A DNA stretch of 64,000 bases from CAYQQQ01 sp964420125 (GCA_964420125.1 CAYQQQ010000002.1:62001-126000), one strand, 5' to 3'. Numbered from the stretch's first letter, positions 54,694 to 63,988 are shown. Program-made: numbers and translations. Notes: generated by a model from the sequence alone, not told the origin.

Positions 54694-55625
54694 CGGTCTC
54701 CTCCGCCGACCTCACGGTCGTGATCCCAACCTACAACCGTTCCCTCCTCCTCGCCCGTGCGGTTGAGTCGGTGCGAACCCAGTCGGTATCACCCGCGGAG
54801 ATCATCGTCGTCGATGACGGGTCGGAGGACGACACACCGTCGGTCCTGGAGAGCTTCGGCGATGCCATACGTGCGATCCGACAACCCAACGCGGGCTCCT
54901 CCGCCGCCCGCAACCGTGGGGTGGAGGAAGCCGGGACCGAATGGATCGCCTTCCTCGACTCCGACGACGTGTGGCGAGCGGACCACCTCGAACGTTCGCT
55001 GGTCGCCCTCCGCGGAACCGAGGCCTCCGCCGATCTCTACTTCGCCGACGCGCTCACGAAGTTCCCGACGACGATGGCTGCAGCCGCGGCGGGGGACCGC
55101 CTCTTCCAGCTCGGTGGGCTGGACCTCGGTGATGCGCCCTTCGAGATGTGCGACGACGGTGCGGAATGGGCGATGAAGCGCTTCCAGCCGATGCTCCTGC
55201 AAGCCAGCATCATCCGCCGGGACCGGTACCGTGCGCTCGGGGGGCTCCGACAGGAGCTCCACCTCCGCCACGACGTCCACCTCTTCTTCCGACTGGCCAT
55301 CGGCAGGCCGGTCACCGCCATGAACCACATCGGTACGGAGATGACCGCCGACGGCCAGGACGCTCGGCTGACGGTGACCCATGGCGAGGGCACTCACCAA
55401 TACTCCCTCGAGACTGCCCTGCTGTATCGAGACCTCCTCGATTCTCAGCCCATGCGACCCGACCATCGCAAGGAGATCGCCCGCCGTGCAGCCAACGCCG
55501 AGCTGCGCCTCGCCAAGCTGGCGCTGGAGGAACGGCAGCTCGCTCGCTGTGCCCGTCACCTGTTCAAGGTGGGTACCACCTCGCCCGAGACCGCCCTACG
55601 GCGTGCGATCGGCCGCCGCACCTGA
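54690..55625 (+). CDS. glycosyltransferase family 2
   Basis: The 311-residue GT2 has LTVVIPTYNRSLLLARAVES (N-terminal Rossmann start), IIVVDDGSEDDTPSVL (UDP binding), NAGSSAARNRGVEEAGTEWI and AFLDSDDVW (DDxW). The motif order is intact. The ATG overlaps the Wzx-like stop (ATGA). Its 3' end overlaps the convergent GT2 gene by 30 bp. Confidence 0.9.
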   Translation: MTVSSADLTVVIPTYNRSLLLARAVESVRTQSVSPAEIIVVDDGSEDDTPSVLESFGDAIRAIRQPNAGSSAARNRGVEEAGTEWIAFLDSDDVWRADHLERSLVALRGTEASADLYFADALTKFPTTMAAAAAGDRLFQLGGLDLGDAPFEMCDDGAEWAMKRFQPMLLQASIIRRDRYRALGGLRQELHLRHDVHLFFRLAIGRPVTAMNHIGTEMTADGQDARLTVTHGEGTHQYSLETALLYRDLLDSQPMRPDHRKEIARRAANAELRLAKLALEERQLARCARHLFKVGTTSPETALRRAIGRRT

Positions 55626-56537
55626 CGGCTTCGGGCGCGGCCTGGTAGCAACCTGGCGGAATCCGCCCACGGCCTGGCGGACCAATGTGTGGCGATGCCA
55701 CTTCATCCATACGGCGACGGCCCACTCTGCCCTCGTGTGCTCGGCGAGGGACAAGGGAGCACGGAGCGCTGCCTTGTGGAACTCATAGGCGAGCCGCCAG
55801 TACGGGAACTGGACCTTCTGGGCCAGCGATGGGTCGAACCAGGCCGCACGACCCTGGTCTTCCGGATGGATCCGAATCGAGCGCCCCGGATGCTCTCTGT
55901 GGAGGAAGAGCTGCTCTGGCACCTCGAAGAACCGACCGTGCAGCGCGAGCTCCGCGAGCAGGACCCTGTCGGAGCTCGAATAGGCGCCGATCAGACCTGT
56001 GCGCCGAAGGCTGTGAAGCCGGATCAGGCCAAAAGCCTGAAAGCACTCGTGCTCGTACTCCATCACATCCGCGAAACGGAGAACCGGATCATTCGCAGTT
56101 GCGCGAGGTTCCGGGGTCCACACCTTCAACTCGCGCCCGTCGCTGTCGATGTCAATGGTCTCTGCATGCGCGAGAACCACATCGGGATCGGCGTCCAGCA
56201 CATCGACAGTCCTCCGCAGGTACTGTCGCCCGTGCAGGTCGTCGAACGCGGCCCACTTGAAGTACTCACCAGCAGCAGCTGCCACGAGGCGGTTGAAGTT
56301 CCACGCTGCACCACGGTTGATCTCGCTGCGGAGGTACTTCACCCGGGGGTCTTCTGCGACCAGCCTCCGGCAGACCTGTTCGGTACCATCGTCGGACGCG
56401 TTGTCGGCGATGACCAGTTCGAAGTCCTCGAAGTCCTGCTCCAGAAGTGAGAGAAGCGCGGCCTCGAGGAATGGATCGCCATTGTGAACGGGAACACCGA
56501 TCGTGACTCGAGGCGAAGGTCTTCGGGCTGCTGGCAC
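55596..56537 (-). CDS. glycosyltransferase family 2
   Basis: The 313-residue GT2 shows TIGVPVHNGDPFLEAALLSL, FELVIADNASDDGTEQVC, RGAAWNFNRLVAAAAGEYFK and WAAFDDLHG (DD metal motif). It starts at GTG 56537 and overlaps the plus-strand GT2 3' end by 30 bp. Transcription is opposite to the main operon, toward it, so it is probably expressed from its own promoter or from the GH26-type gene upstream (82 bp). Confidence 0.88.
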   Translation of the reverse strand: MPAARRPSPRVTIGVPVHNGDPFLEAALLSLLEQDFEDFELVIADNASDDGTEQVCRRLVAEDPRVKYLRSEINRGAAWNFNRLVAAAAGEYFKWAAFDDLHGRQYLRRTVDVLDADPDVVLAHAETIDIDSDGRELKVWTPEPRATANDPVLRFADVMEYEHECFQAFGLIRLHSLRRTGLIGAYSSSDRVLLAELALHGRFFEVPEQLFLHREHPGRSIRIHPEDQGRAAWFDPSLAQKVQFPYWRLAYEFHKAALRAPLSLAEHTRAEWAVAVWMKWHRHTLVRQAVGGFRQVATRPRPKPSGAAADRTP

Positions 56538-56619
56538 CTACCCAGTCTGTGCGCATTGCGGAACGTCGACAAGTCGCACTTGCGACGACACGAGCACACC
56601 GCTGTCGACGCGTCGACGG

Positions 56620-57894
56620 CTAGAAGCTGGGTAGCTTCTCGGCAGTCGTCGTAGCGTCGTCCCTGAACACCGACTGGATGTGGGAGTACCAGGCCGACCG
56701 GCCACCCGCGGCTGTCTCGGAGGGCCAGGTGCCCTCGTGCCAGAGAACCTGGTAGCAGAGGTTCGTGAGGCGAGAGCGGAGTGCGTTGCCGGCGCCGGGC
56801 CAATCGCACTCCGACAAGGCGATCGGCTTCGAAGCGGCGACTCGCTCGAGGTCGTCTACATCTGAACGATAGAGGTCATATCTGATCGTTGAGTTGGACA
56901 CCGTCGTGGGGTCGTCATATTCGCTGTTCGTCCAACCAGCTGTGTAGAGGTCATAGCCCCCGACATCGACGTACTCACTGCCGGGATACCACTCAAGATA
57001 CGAGAAGTTCTTCGGACGATTGTAGTAGGAGTTGTTCACATGAAACATTCGGTACTTTGATTCCACGCACCATACCCACAGGAGATTTCTGAGATTACGG
57101 GTACCAACCAAGTGTTGATGAACTGAACGCCAGAGCCGCACGAAGTCTGTGCCTGTGTTCAACCAGCGCTGGCGGGCGGGATCGTAGTAGCTTCCCCACC
57201 AGAAGTTCGACGCAATGGTCTCGTGAAAGGGTCGGAACAGGATGGGAACATCTGCTTCGGCTAGAGGAGCCAGTCGATCAGCGAGTTCGTCGATGCGCTG
57301 CCAGAAGCTGGCATACCCCGGTGCACCAGGGACTTGAAGGTTGTTGATATCAAATCCCTTCAAGATCGCGTTCGCATAGCAATCAATCGACCGATCAGGG
57401 CCGTCCTCGTGATAGGGGATGCCCATGTGATACGAGAACGTCGGAATCTGGTTGTACTTCTCGTACGCCGCCTTAGCAACCGGTATGCAGTCCTTCGTCT
57501 GTTCCGTTCCGGGGCTCATTCGCAGATCGAATCCCCGAATCGCCGGTCGGAGACCATCGGTCTGCGACATCAGCAATTGCTGGGTCTCCGAGAACGTCGG
57601 GTTCTGCGACCCATTTGCGTTGTTCTCTTGCACCCCGACCAGTGTCCGAACCCCACGGCTCGCCGCCAGATACGCCAGGACGGCAGCGGCAGCTGGGCTG
57701 TGCTCGGTCGAGGGCGTTCGCAGGAAGGACCTCGGCTGCTCTCCCCGACGGGCACCCAGGGGGGCCGGCACCTCGGATCCTGGTCCCCGCCTCGGTACGG
57801 GGGAGCAGCCCGCCAGCGCAACACTCGCGGCGCCCGCGAGGCCTGCGATCAGCATGTTGCGACGCGAGGGAGCGGAGGGTACGGGATCTGACAT
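56620..57894 (-). CDS. GH26-type beta-mannanase-like lipoprotein
   Basis: The 424-residue lipoprotein has a twin-Arg-like n-region (SRRNMLIAG) and lipobox LAGC (Cys30). The catalytic domain (about 70-420) carries ILFRPFHETIASNFWWG (acid/base Glu225) and PIALSECDWPGAG (nucleophile Glu362), plus SYHMG and YDLYTAGW. That fits GH26 endo-beta-1,4-mannanases. Position in an EPS locus suggests trimming or release of a mannan-like polymer at the surface. The ATG at 57894 follows GGGAG; the upstream open frame (to 58401) is a shadow of the divergent GT4. Confidence 0.88.
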   Translation of the reverse strand: MSDPVPSAPSRRNMLIAGLAGAASVALAGCSPVPRRGPGSEVPAPLGARRGEQPRSFLRTPSTEHSPAAAAVLAYLAASRGVRTLVGVQENNANGSQNPTFSETQQLLMSQTDGLRPAIRGFDLRMSPGTEQTKDCIPVAKAAYEKYNQIPTFSYHMGIPYHEDGPDRSIDCYANAILKGFDINNLQVPGAPGYASFWQRIDELADRLAPLAEADVPILFRPFHETIASNFWWGSYYDPARQRWLNTGTDFVRLWRSVHQHLVGTRNLRNLLWVWCVESKYRMFHVNNSYYNRPKNFSYLEWYPGSEYVDVGGYDLYTAGWTNSEYDDPTTVSNSTIRYDLYRSDVDDLERVAASKPIALSECDWPGAGNALRSRLTNLCYQVLWHEGTWPSETAAGGRSAWYSHIQSVFRDDATTTAEKLPSF

Positions 57895-58255
57895 GACGCG
57901 CGGTCTCCCGGTGCTGACTGGTCGAGCTCGGGGTGTGGAGCGTGCTCCCCACTCCTTCCCCTCCTTCGACACCAGAAGACCCGATCTTGAGGCAAACCGC
58001 CCCCACGACTCGAGCTGCGACGAAGCCCGTCGAGAACGCAACGACACCCAGCCCGGGAGCCAGGGGCTCGGGCAGGTTGACAGATCTCGCTGGCGACCGC
58101 CATCGCCGGCTTCGTCTCGCATCGCTCGCCTCCGATCCGGAACCCTAGACCAGGAGGGCGGGACGTGGTGGCAACAGGGACGGGCCCGGCAGCAGTAGCC
58201 TGACACAGCTCGTAGCTCACCCACGAGGCACCTCCACCCGGTCCCCCTATTCGCT
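57895..58255. other. 361-bp divergent intergenic region, no feature seen
   Basis: This separates the GH26-type gene (minus) and the GT4 gene (plus). I see no tRNA, strong hairpin or recognised riboswitch. A TANNNT -10 at the usual place before the GTG at 58256 is not evident. Confidence 0.5.
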
Positions 58256-59410
58256 GTGCGAGTCCTGTACCTGACGAACTGGTTTCCCGACCCGCCCGAG
58301 AACGGCGCGAGTATCCGCTCACGTGCCCTCATCGACGCGCTCGCGGAAACCCACAGCGTGTCGCTCGTCTCCTTCCAGACCGACGTCACACCGACGGTCA
58401 CCGAGTGGTCGCGGCAGCTGAACCGGGTAGAGGTGCTCCCGCAGCCGGCGTTCCGTCCGCACTCGCTGCGATCCCGACTCGGCTACCTCTCACGTCGACC
58501 CCGCCAGTTCGTCGACACCTTCAGCCCGGAGCTGCAGTCGCTGGTCTCCGTGGTCGCCACGGAGGAGCGGCCCGATGTCGTGGTTGGATGGGGTCTCCAC
58601 ATGGCGCCCTATGCCTCCTCACTCGAGGTGCCCTACGTGTACGAGATGGCGGAGTTCCTCACACCGCCACAGGACGGCGGCGGTCCGGCAGGGCGACTCC
58701 GGGCACAACTGGCCTGGTCGAAGCACCGCTCGTACGCCTCGAGGTTCCTCAGAAGGTGCGCCGCGTGCACTGCGGCTTCCGAGTCGGAAGCAGAGCTCGT
58801 GCGTCGGATCGAACCCCGGACGCGGAACGTGACCGTCGTGCGCAACGGCATCCACGTTCCCGCAGAGCCGGTCACGGCGAGCGTCTCGAATCCGCGCATC
58901 GTCTATCCCGGCTCCGTGACCTTCCACCCGAACCTCGATGCTGTCCGCTGGTTCGCCGATGAGGTCCTCCCGCTGATCCGTCGGCGGTTTCCCGAAGCCC
59001 GACTCACGGTCACTGGGCGCGTCGAGGTGGAACCACGGTTCGAAGGGGTCGACTTCGCCGGATTCGTCGATGACATCGGCCGCTTCGTCGGCGAGAGCAC
59101 CCTGTGCGTGGTGCCCCTCAGAGAGGGAAGCGGAACGAGGTTGAAGGTGCTGGAGGCCCTGGCCGTCGGCACTCCGGTTGTCTCGACCCCGAAGGGAATC
59201 GAAGGTCTCGACCTTCGAGCAGGCACGGAGGTGGCGATCGCTGACGACGCGGCCGCGTTCTCGGGCGCGGTGCTGCGCCTCCTCGAACACCCCGACGAAC
59301 GGTCGCGACTCGTGAAGGCGGGCCGGGAGGCGGTGGCCGAACGGCACTCCTGGAGCTCCATCACCCCGGGGTTCGTGGAGCTGATCGAGCGGGTGGCAGC
59401 TGCGACGTGA
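58256..59410 (+). CDS. glycosyltransferase family 4 (GT-B)
   Basis: The 384-residue GT4 has VLYLTNWFPDPPENGASIRS (N-terminal acceptor-domain loop) and a C-terminal domain starting IVYPGSVTFHPNLDAVRWF (about 222-240). Motifs near the end are VVPLREGSGTRLKVLEALAVGTPVVST with the E-x7-E region (REGSGTRLKVLEAL). That pattern matches GT4 sugar transferases with the GTRLKVLEA signature. The GTG start lacks a good Shine-Dalgarno. It is divergent from the GH26-type gene. Confidence 0.9.
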   Translation: MRVLYLTNWFPDPPENGASIRSRALIDALAETHSVSLVSFQTDVTPTVTEWSRQLNRVEVLPQPAFRPHSLRSRLGYLSRRPRQFVDTFSPELQSLVSVVATEERPDVVVGWGLHMAPYASSLEVPYVYEMAEFLTPPQDGGGPAGRLRAQLAWSKHRSYASRFLRRCAACTAASESEAELVRRIEPRTRNVTVVRNGIHVPAEPVTASVSNPRIVYPGSVTFHPNLDAVRWFADEVLPLIRRRFPEARLTVTGRVEVEPRFEGVDFAGFVDDIGRFVGESTLCVVPLREGSGTRLKVLEALAVGTPVVSTPKGIEGLDLRAGTEVAIADDAAAFSGAVLRLLEHPDERSRLVKAGREAVAERHSWSSITPGFVELIERVAAAT

Positions 59411-59769
59411 GTCTTCGTTGGGAAGGTCCCTGCCCGGCAGACCGATCCGAGGCGTAGTCAGTCGCCCCCGAGACTCCTGGTAGTGTCTGCGCGGCCGAGC
59501 AGTGGCGGAGAACCGGCGGTCCGGCGAGGTGGCGGGTGGGCGATGTTGTGGCGGGAAGTCCGAACGGGCACCAGCACGGACAACGGCGGCCTGACGGGCC
59601 GTCTGGATCGAACTGAGATCTCTCCCTCCCGCGCCCAGACCGCCCTCCTGGCACCCGGTGCCACCCGCCGTCCCGGCCGCGCCGTGCGCACGGGGTCAAC
59701 CTCGAGAGCATCTCTGCCGAGGAAGACAACAGGCGACGCAGTGCCGTCTACGACTCCAGGAAGAAGGCC
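59411..59769. other. 359-bp intergenic leader before GH gene
   Basis: A TAGTGT -10-like sequence near 59482 would give a ~280-nt leader for the GH gene. Several GC-rich inverted segments are present, but I could not match any riboswitch core (c-di-GMP, c-di-AMP, cobalamin). No coding potential is convincing. Confidence 0.4.
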
Positions 59770-61098
59770 ATGAGGCTCTCGCGCAGGTTCTTTCTCACGT
59801 CGGTGGGTACGGCGGCCGCAGCCGGATGCGGCACCGTCCCGGGAAGACCCCCGGGACAGGCAGACCCGTTCCCTGATCTTCGACACTACCGAGACCCCGG
59901 CTCGGAGGCTGGCCATCCGACTCCGGATCCACGTCTCGCGAAATCAACGCCGACCACTGAGGTCCGACCCAGCACCACCACGACGTCACCCGCCCCGGCA
60001 TCGACCACCACGGCATCGACCACCATGGCATCGACCACCACGGCATCGACGACCACGACGGTCACGACCCCGGCGACGACGACCACCCTGATCGGTCCAC
60101 CCACCTCAGTGGCCTCGACGCTCGGTGTCTACCCTGAGTACTTCGGTCGAAACCCGACGGATGCGAGAGCCGAACCGGGGGCGTCCACTGCGACCTGGTC
60201 GGAGCTCGTTCGGTTCGAGTCGTGGCTCGGACGACCAGTGAACTGGATCATGCAGTTCGGATGGATGTCCGCACCGAGTTGGAGCGAGATGGAGGCCTCC
60301 GTGCGCCGGTTCGCCGACGCAGACGCTCTTCGGGCCATACCCCTCCACACACGGCGGGCGATCGTCTGCCTGCCACTGACGGTTCGAGGCACACCGCTTT
60401 CAGCGGTGGCGAGCGGCACCTACGACCAGACCTTCAGAGCGATAGCTCAACGCTATGTCGACACGGGCCTGAACCAGGTGGTCTTCCGTCTGGGCTGGGA
60501 GCTGGACAACCGGGACTTCCCCTGGACGATGCGGACAGAGAGCGGTGGCAACCCCACCGACTATCGAGCCGCCTGGCGGCGAGTGCACGACGTGATGATG
60601 TCCGTGAACGGAGCCCGGTTCGAGTGGTGCCTCGACACGATGGCCTACGGATGGCGCTCCCCTTCCATCGAGAGCTCTCGAGCCGCATCGGTGTGGCCGG
60701 GAGACGACTATGTGGACTACTGCGGGGTGGACACCTACGACAGCGACCTGCCAGGTGGGTACCCTTCGAGAGAGGGCGTGTGGACTACCGTGCACAAGCC
60801 GGGCTTGGACGCATGCGCTCAGTTCGCTGCTGCTCATGGGAAGAAGGTCGCCATCCCTGAGTGGGCATGTTGCGCACGAACCTCCGCCGGAGGCCAGTCC
60901 GTCGGAGGCGACAATCCCTACTTCATCTCGAAGCTGGCCGAATGGATCGACACCCACAACGTTGGATTCCACTGCTACTTCAATCGATATGACCCGCTGG
61001 ACGGCATCGGCAGCTACAAGATCAACCCCCTCATCGTGTCGGGCCTCTCTCAGTTCCCATCGGCAGCGTCCGAGTTCAAGCGACGGGTCGGGGTCTGA
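59770..61098 (+). CDS. GH26-like glycoside hydrolase lipoprotein with Thr-rich linker
   Basis: The 442-residue lipoprotein has Tat-like SRRFFLT and lipobox AAAGC (Cys20), then a Ser/Thr-rich spacer (60-115). The TIM-barrel domain has VVFRLGWELDNRDFPWT (acid/base Glu244), FEWCLDTMAYGW and KVAIPEWACC (candidate nucleophile Glu364). That layout resembles GH26/clan GH-A enzymes such as mannanase-like or exo-acting bacterial EPS hydrolases. The ATG at 59770 has AGGAAGAAGG upstream. With the GH26-type gene at 57 kb it is the second hydrolase in the locus. Confidence 0.78.
   Translation: MRLSRRFFLTSVGTAAAAGCGTVPGRPPGQADPFPDLRHYRDPGSEAGHPTPDPRLAKSTPTTEVRPSTTTTSPAPASTTTASTTMASTTTASTTTTVTTPATTTTLIGPPTSVASTLGVYPEYFGRNPTDARAEPGASTATWSELVRFESWLGRPVNWIMQFGWMSAPSWSEMEASVRRFADADALRAIPLHTRRAIVCLPLTVRGTPLSAVASGTYDQTFRAIAQRYVDTGLNQVVFRLGWELDNRDFPWTMRTESGGNPTDYRAAWRRVHDVMMSVNGARFEWCLDTMAYGWRSPSIESSRAASVWPGDDYVDYCGVDTYDSDLPGGYPSREGVWTTVHKPGLDACAQFAAAHGKKVAIPEWACCARTSAGGQSVGGDNPYFISKLAEWIDTHNVGFHCYFNRYDPLDGIGSYKINPLIVSGLSQFPSAASEFKRRVGV
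59997..60056 (+). repeat. 15-bp tandem repeat x4 in the GH linker
   Basis: Four copies of GGCATCGACCACCAC (one or two base changes) at 59997, 60012, 60027 and 60042 encode (A/M)STTT repeats of the Thr-rich spacer. Slippage could change linker length in steps of five residues. Confidence 0.85.
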
Positions 61099-61122
61099 CG
61101 CGACTCCCGGCGAACACCGACC

Positions 61123-61899
61123 ATGACAGCGGATCGGACACGCGTCCACCTCGGGGGTCTGCCAGTGGACCTCATGAGCCGCGGCGAGGCACTCACGACC
61201 ATCGAGAAACACCTCACCGATCCGACGACCACGTCACTTCTGATCGCCTCGGCCAACCTGAACAAGTTGACGCTCTTCGGCACGGGCTCAGAGCACGAAG
61301 GCTTCTTCGACCTGGACGACCGGTGGCTCGTCCTCCTCGACGGGGCACCGCTCGCCGCGCAAGCGAGGCGTGTCACCGGACGCCAATGGCCGGTCCTGGC
61401 CGGATCCGACCTGTTGCCCGAGATCCTCTCCCTCGCTGATCGCCACCAGCTTCGCGTCGGAGTCCTCGGAGGATCTCAGCCAGCGGTGGGCAGACTCTCG
61501 ACTCTCCTCTCAGCACGGTTCCCGAGCCTCGTATTCCTCGGCGGCTGGACACCCACCCCCGACGAGCTCGCGCAGGACCGCGGTGAACTCGCCTCGCAGA
61601 TCCGCATGCAACGGGTCGACTTGCTGGTCGTCGCTCTGGGTGGAGAGCGAGGCGAGCACTGGCTCGGCCGCCATGCCGACGCCGCGGGTGCTCAGGTCGC
61701 CGTGTCCTTCGGAGCGGCCGTGGACTTCATGACCGGTGCCCAACGGCGAGCGCCCGCCTGGGTTCGGCGACTCGGAATGGAATGGTGCTGGCGACTCCTC
61801 AGCGATCCACGTCGAATGGCACACCGCTACCTCGTGGAAGGTCCGCGTGCCTACGCGACGCTCCGGCGATCGAGTCGGGACCGCAGCAATGACAGTTGA
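61123..61899 (+). CDS. WecG/TagA/CpsF family glycosyltransferase
   Basis: The 258-residue protein has LIASANLNKLTLFGT (about 40-54), LVLLDGAPLAAQARRV (DGxPL motif), VLGGSQPAV and LLVVALGGERGEHW, and ends with a basic amphipathic stretch after RRAPAWVRRLGMEWCWRL. These are the features of WecG/TagA/CpsF (PF03808) enzymes, which add the second sugar to an undecaprenyl-linked glycan at the membrane. It lies 24 bp after the GH gene, probably co-transcribed. No initiating transferase (WecA/WbaP type) is in the window. Confidence 0.9.
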   Translation: MTADRTRVHLGGLPVDLMSRGEALTTIEKHLTDPTTTSLLIASANLNKLTLFGTGSEHEGFFDLDDRWLVLLDGAPLAAQARRVTGRQWPVLAGSDLLPEILSLADRHQLRVGVLGGSQPAVGRLSTLLSARFPSLVFLGGWTPTPDELAQDRGELASQIRMQRVDLLVVALGGERGEHWLGRHADAAGAQVAVSFGAAVDFMTGAQRRAPAWVRRLGMEWCWRLLSDPRRMAHRYLVEGPRAYATLRRSSRDRSNDS

Positions 61900-61976
61900 A
61901 CGCGTCCGGGCAGATCCTCCGGTGTAGCCGCCTGAGCGCAGCCCAAGGCCGCTGTCGGTCACACGGTGGGGGCGCG

Positions 61977-62005
61977 TTGAACGAGCGTTCAGGGCGCTCT
62001 ACCCT
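61977..62005 (+). promoter_or_regulatory. P450 promoter with overlapping TetR-type operator
   Basis: TTGAAC (61977-61982) and TACCCT (62000-62005) are spaced by 17 bp. The 14-bp palindrome TGAACGAGCGTTCA (61978-61991), two 6-bp arms around AG, overlaps the -35 element. A bound repressor would block RNA polymerase. The TetR gene downstream of the P450 is the obvious candidate. Confidence 0.7.
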
Positions 62006-62064
62006 CCGGCGGACGCAACCACGACAGCCGCGACGGGGGACCGTCCCGGCAACGGAGGACCGTG

Positions 62065-63363
62065 ATGACCCTGATCGATGATCCGTCGACCACCGACTTC
62101 TGCGATCCCCGCACCTTCGACGATCCGTGGGAGCTCTACCGGTGGCTCCGCGACCTCGACACGCTCCACTACGACGCGGCCAACGATCTGTACATCGCGC
62201 CCCGCTACGAGGACGTGTTCCACATGTCCCGCGACGCCGAGACCTACTGCAGCGGCTTCGGCGTGCGACCGAAGATCGCCGGCGACATGTCGCTCATCAC
62301 CCTCGACGGCGAGGACCACACACGTCAGCGGCGGCTCATCAACCAGGGGTTCACCCCTCGCCGGGTCCGCGAGCTCATCCCCCACGTGCGAGAGCTCACC
62401 AACCAGGTCATCGACGGGATCGCCGATCGGGGCGAGATCGACTTCGTGGAGGACTTCTCCATCCACGTGCCGCTCATCATCATCTGCGAGCTCATGGGCC
62501 TCGACCCCGACCAACGCCTCGCCATGTACCGCTGGAGCGACGACATGATGGCCGGCGACGGCCACGTCGAGGCCGACGACCCCGTGCTGCTGGCAGCTGC
62601 GGAGGCCTTCGGCGAGTACGCCCAGATGTGCATCGAGCTGATCGCCGACCGCCGGGCGGCAGCCGCGTCGGGCGACAGCACGGCCGACGACCTCATCTCG
62701 GTGCTCACCCGCGCCTTCGACCAGGGAGAGCTCGCCAAGGAACGCAAGGCGTTGCAGGGCGTCGACGAGAAGACCATCGCCATGCTGAAGGCAGAGCACG
62801 ATGCGCTCGGCGACGACGAGCTGCTCGCCTTCCTGGCCGTGCTGCTCGTGGCCGGCAACGAGACCACCCGCAACGCCATCTCCGGCGGCCTGGTCGCCCT
62901 CTCGAAGCACCCCGAGCAGCGCCAGCTCCTCATCGACAACCTCTGGGACGACGAGTTCATGGACAACGCCGTCGACGAGATCATCCGCTACGTCACCCCG
63001 GTGCTCAGCTTCATCCGCACCGTCACCGAGGACCACACCTACCGGGGCACCCAGCTGAAGGAAGGCGACCGGGTCCTCATGCTGTACGCCTCGGCCAACC
63101 GCGACGAGCGGGCGATCGACCGGCCGGACGAGCTCGACCTCACCCGCCGCACCGACCACCTGGCGTTCGGGATCGGCCCCCACTTCTGCCTGGGCGCCAA
63201 CCTCGCCCGCATGGAGGTGAAGACCGTCTTCCAGGAGCTGTTCAGCCGCCTGCCCGACATCACGGCACCGCCCGAGCTCACCCCGGGTCGGGGCAACTCC
63301 ACCCTCGTGCTGGCCCTCGAGGAGATCCCCGCGCAGTTCACCGCCTGCCCGGTGGCGCACTGA
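62065..63363 (+). CDS. cytochrome P450
   Basis: The 432-residue P450 has I-helix AGNET (263-267) with the Glu-Thr pair intact, ExxR (E305-R308) and heme loop FGIGPHFCLG with Cys375. The C-helix WxxxR-like HTRQRRLINQGFTPRR region (about 85-100) is normal. Sequence type is unlike the first P450 in the window (GGLDT there, AGNET here). ATG 62065 is 6 nt after GGAGG; the GTG at 62062 is too close. No ferredoxin follows. A TetR gene 28 bp downstream likely shares the transcript. Confidence 0.94.
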   Translation: MTLIDDPSTTDFCDPRTFDDPWELYRWLRDLDTLHYDAANDLYIAPRYEDVFHMSRDAETYCSGFGVRPKIAGDMSLITLDGEDHTRQRRLINQGFTPRRVRELIPHVRELTNQVIDGIADRGEIDFVEDFSIHVPLIIICELMGLDPDQRLAMYRWSDDMMAGDGHVEADDPVLLAAAEAFGEYAQMCIELIADRRAAAASGDSTADDLISVLTRAFDQGELAKERKALQGVDEKTIAMLKAEHDALGDDELLAFLAVLLVAGNETTRNAISGGLVALSKHPEQRQLLIDNLWDDEFMDNAVDEIIRYVTPVLSFIRTVTEDHTYRGTQLKEGDRVLMLYASANRDERAIDRPDELDLTRRTDHLAFGIGPHFCLGANLARMEVKTVFQELFSRLPDITAPPELTPGRGNSTLVLALEEIPAQFTACPVAH

Positions 63364-63391
63364 GCCATCGGACACGAGCCTCCACGATCCT

Positions 63392-63988
63392 GTGATCGCC
63401 ACCGACGCCCCGGTCAGCCAGCGCGACGCGATCCTCGACCACGCGCTGGCGCTCATGTCGAGCCACGGCGCGGCGGGGATGTCGATGCGCCAGCTCGCCT
63501 CGGCCTGCGGGCTGCACGTGGCGGCCATCTACCACTACTTCGATTCGAAGGAGGCGCTGCTGGCCGCGGTGGTCGCCGAGCGCCGCTACCAGGCACGGCT
63601 GGTGGAGCCGCTGCCCATCGACCCGGCGCTCACCGGGCGGGAGCGACTGCGGGCGCTGTTCCTGCACGTGTGGAACGGCACGTTGGAGGAGGAGTCGATC
63701 TGGCGGCTGCTGCTCGGAGAGGGCCTGCGCGGCGAACCGGCGGTGGTGCAGGCCGGCGGCGAGCTGATGGTGCTGGTGGAGTCGGCGGCTCGCTCGTGGG
63801 TCGCGGATGTGCTTCCCGAGCTCGAACACCCGGAGCTGGTCGCTCGGCTCCTGGTGGACCAGCTCCTCGCCGGCTTCGTCCGCCTGGCCTTCGACGGTGC
63901 GTCCGCCACCGACCCGGGAGATCCCGGCGCGACCCGGCGCGTGGCCGAGGGCGGCGCCGCGACACTGGTGGAGGCCGTGTTCGGCTGA
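63392..63988 (+). CDS. TetR family transcriptional regulator
   Basis: The 198-residue protein has an N-terminal HTH (about 12-58: RDAILDHALALMSSHG, MSMRQLASACGLHVAAIYHY then FDSKEALL), standard for TetR, and a helical ligand-binding domain of about 135 residues. It starts at GTG 63392 with no strong Shine-Dalgarno, 28 bp after the P450. It probably controls the P450 promoter operator at 61978-61991 and hence itself. The ligand is not known. Confidence 0.9.
   Translation: MIATDAPVSQRDAILDHALALMSSHGAAGMSMRQLASACGLHVAAIYHYFDSKEALLAAVVAERRYQARLVEPLPIDPALTGRERLRALFLHVWNGTLEEESIWRLLLGEGLRGEPAVVQAGGELMVLVESAARSWVADVLPELEHPELVARLLVDQLLAGFVRLAFDGASATDPGDPGATRRVAEGGAATLVEAVFG

Noticed and set aside
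59411..59769. A riboswitch in the GH leader.
   Set aside because: No known aptamer core could be matched by eye; only a long leader is supported.
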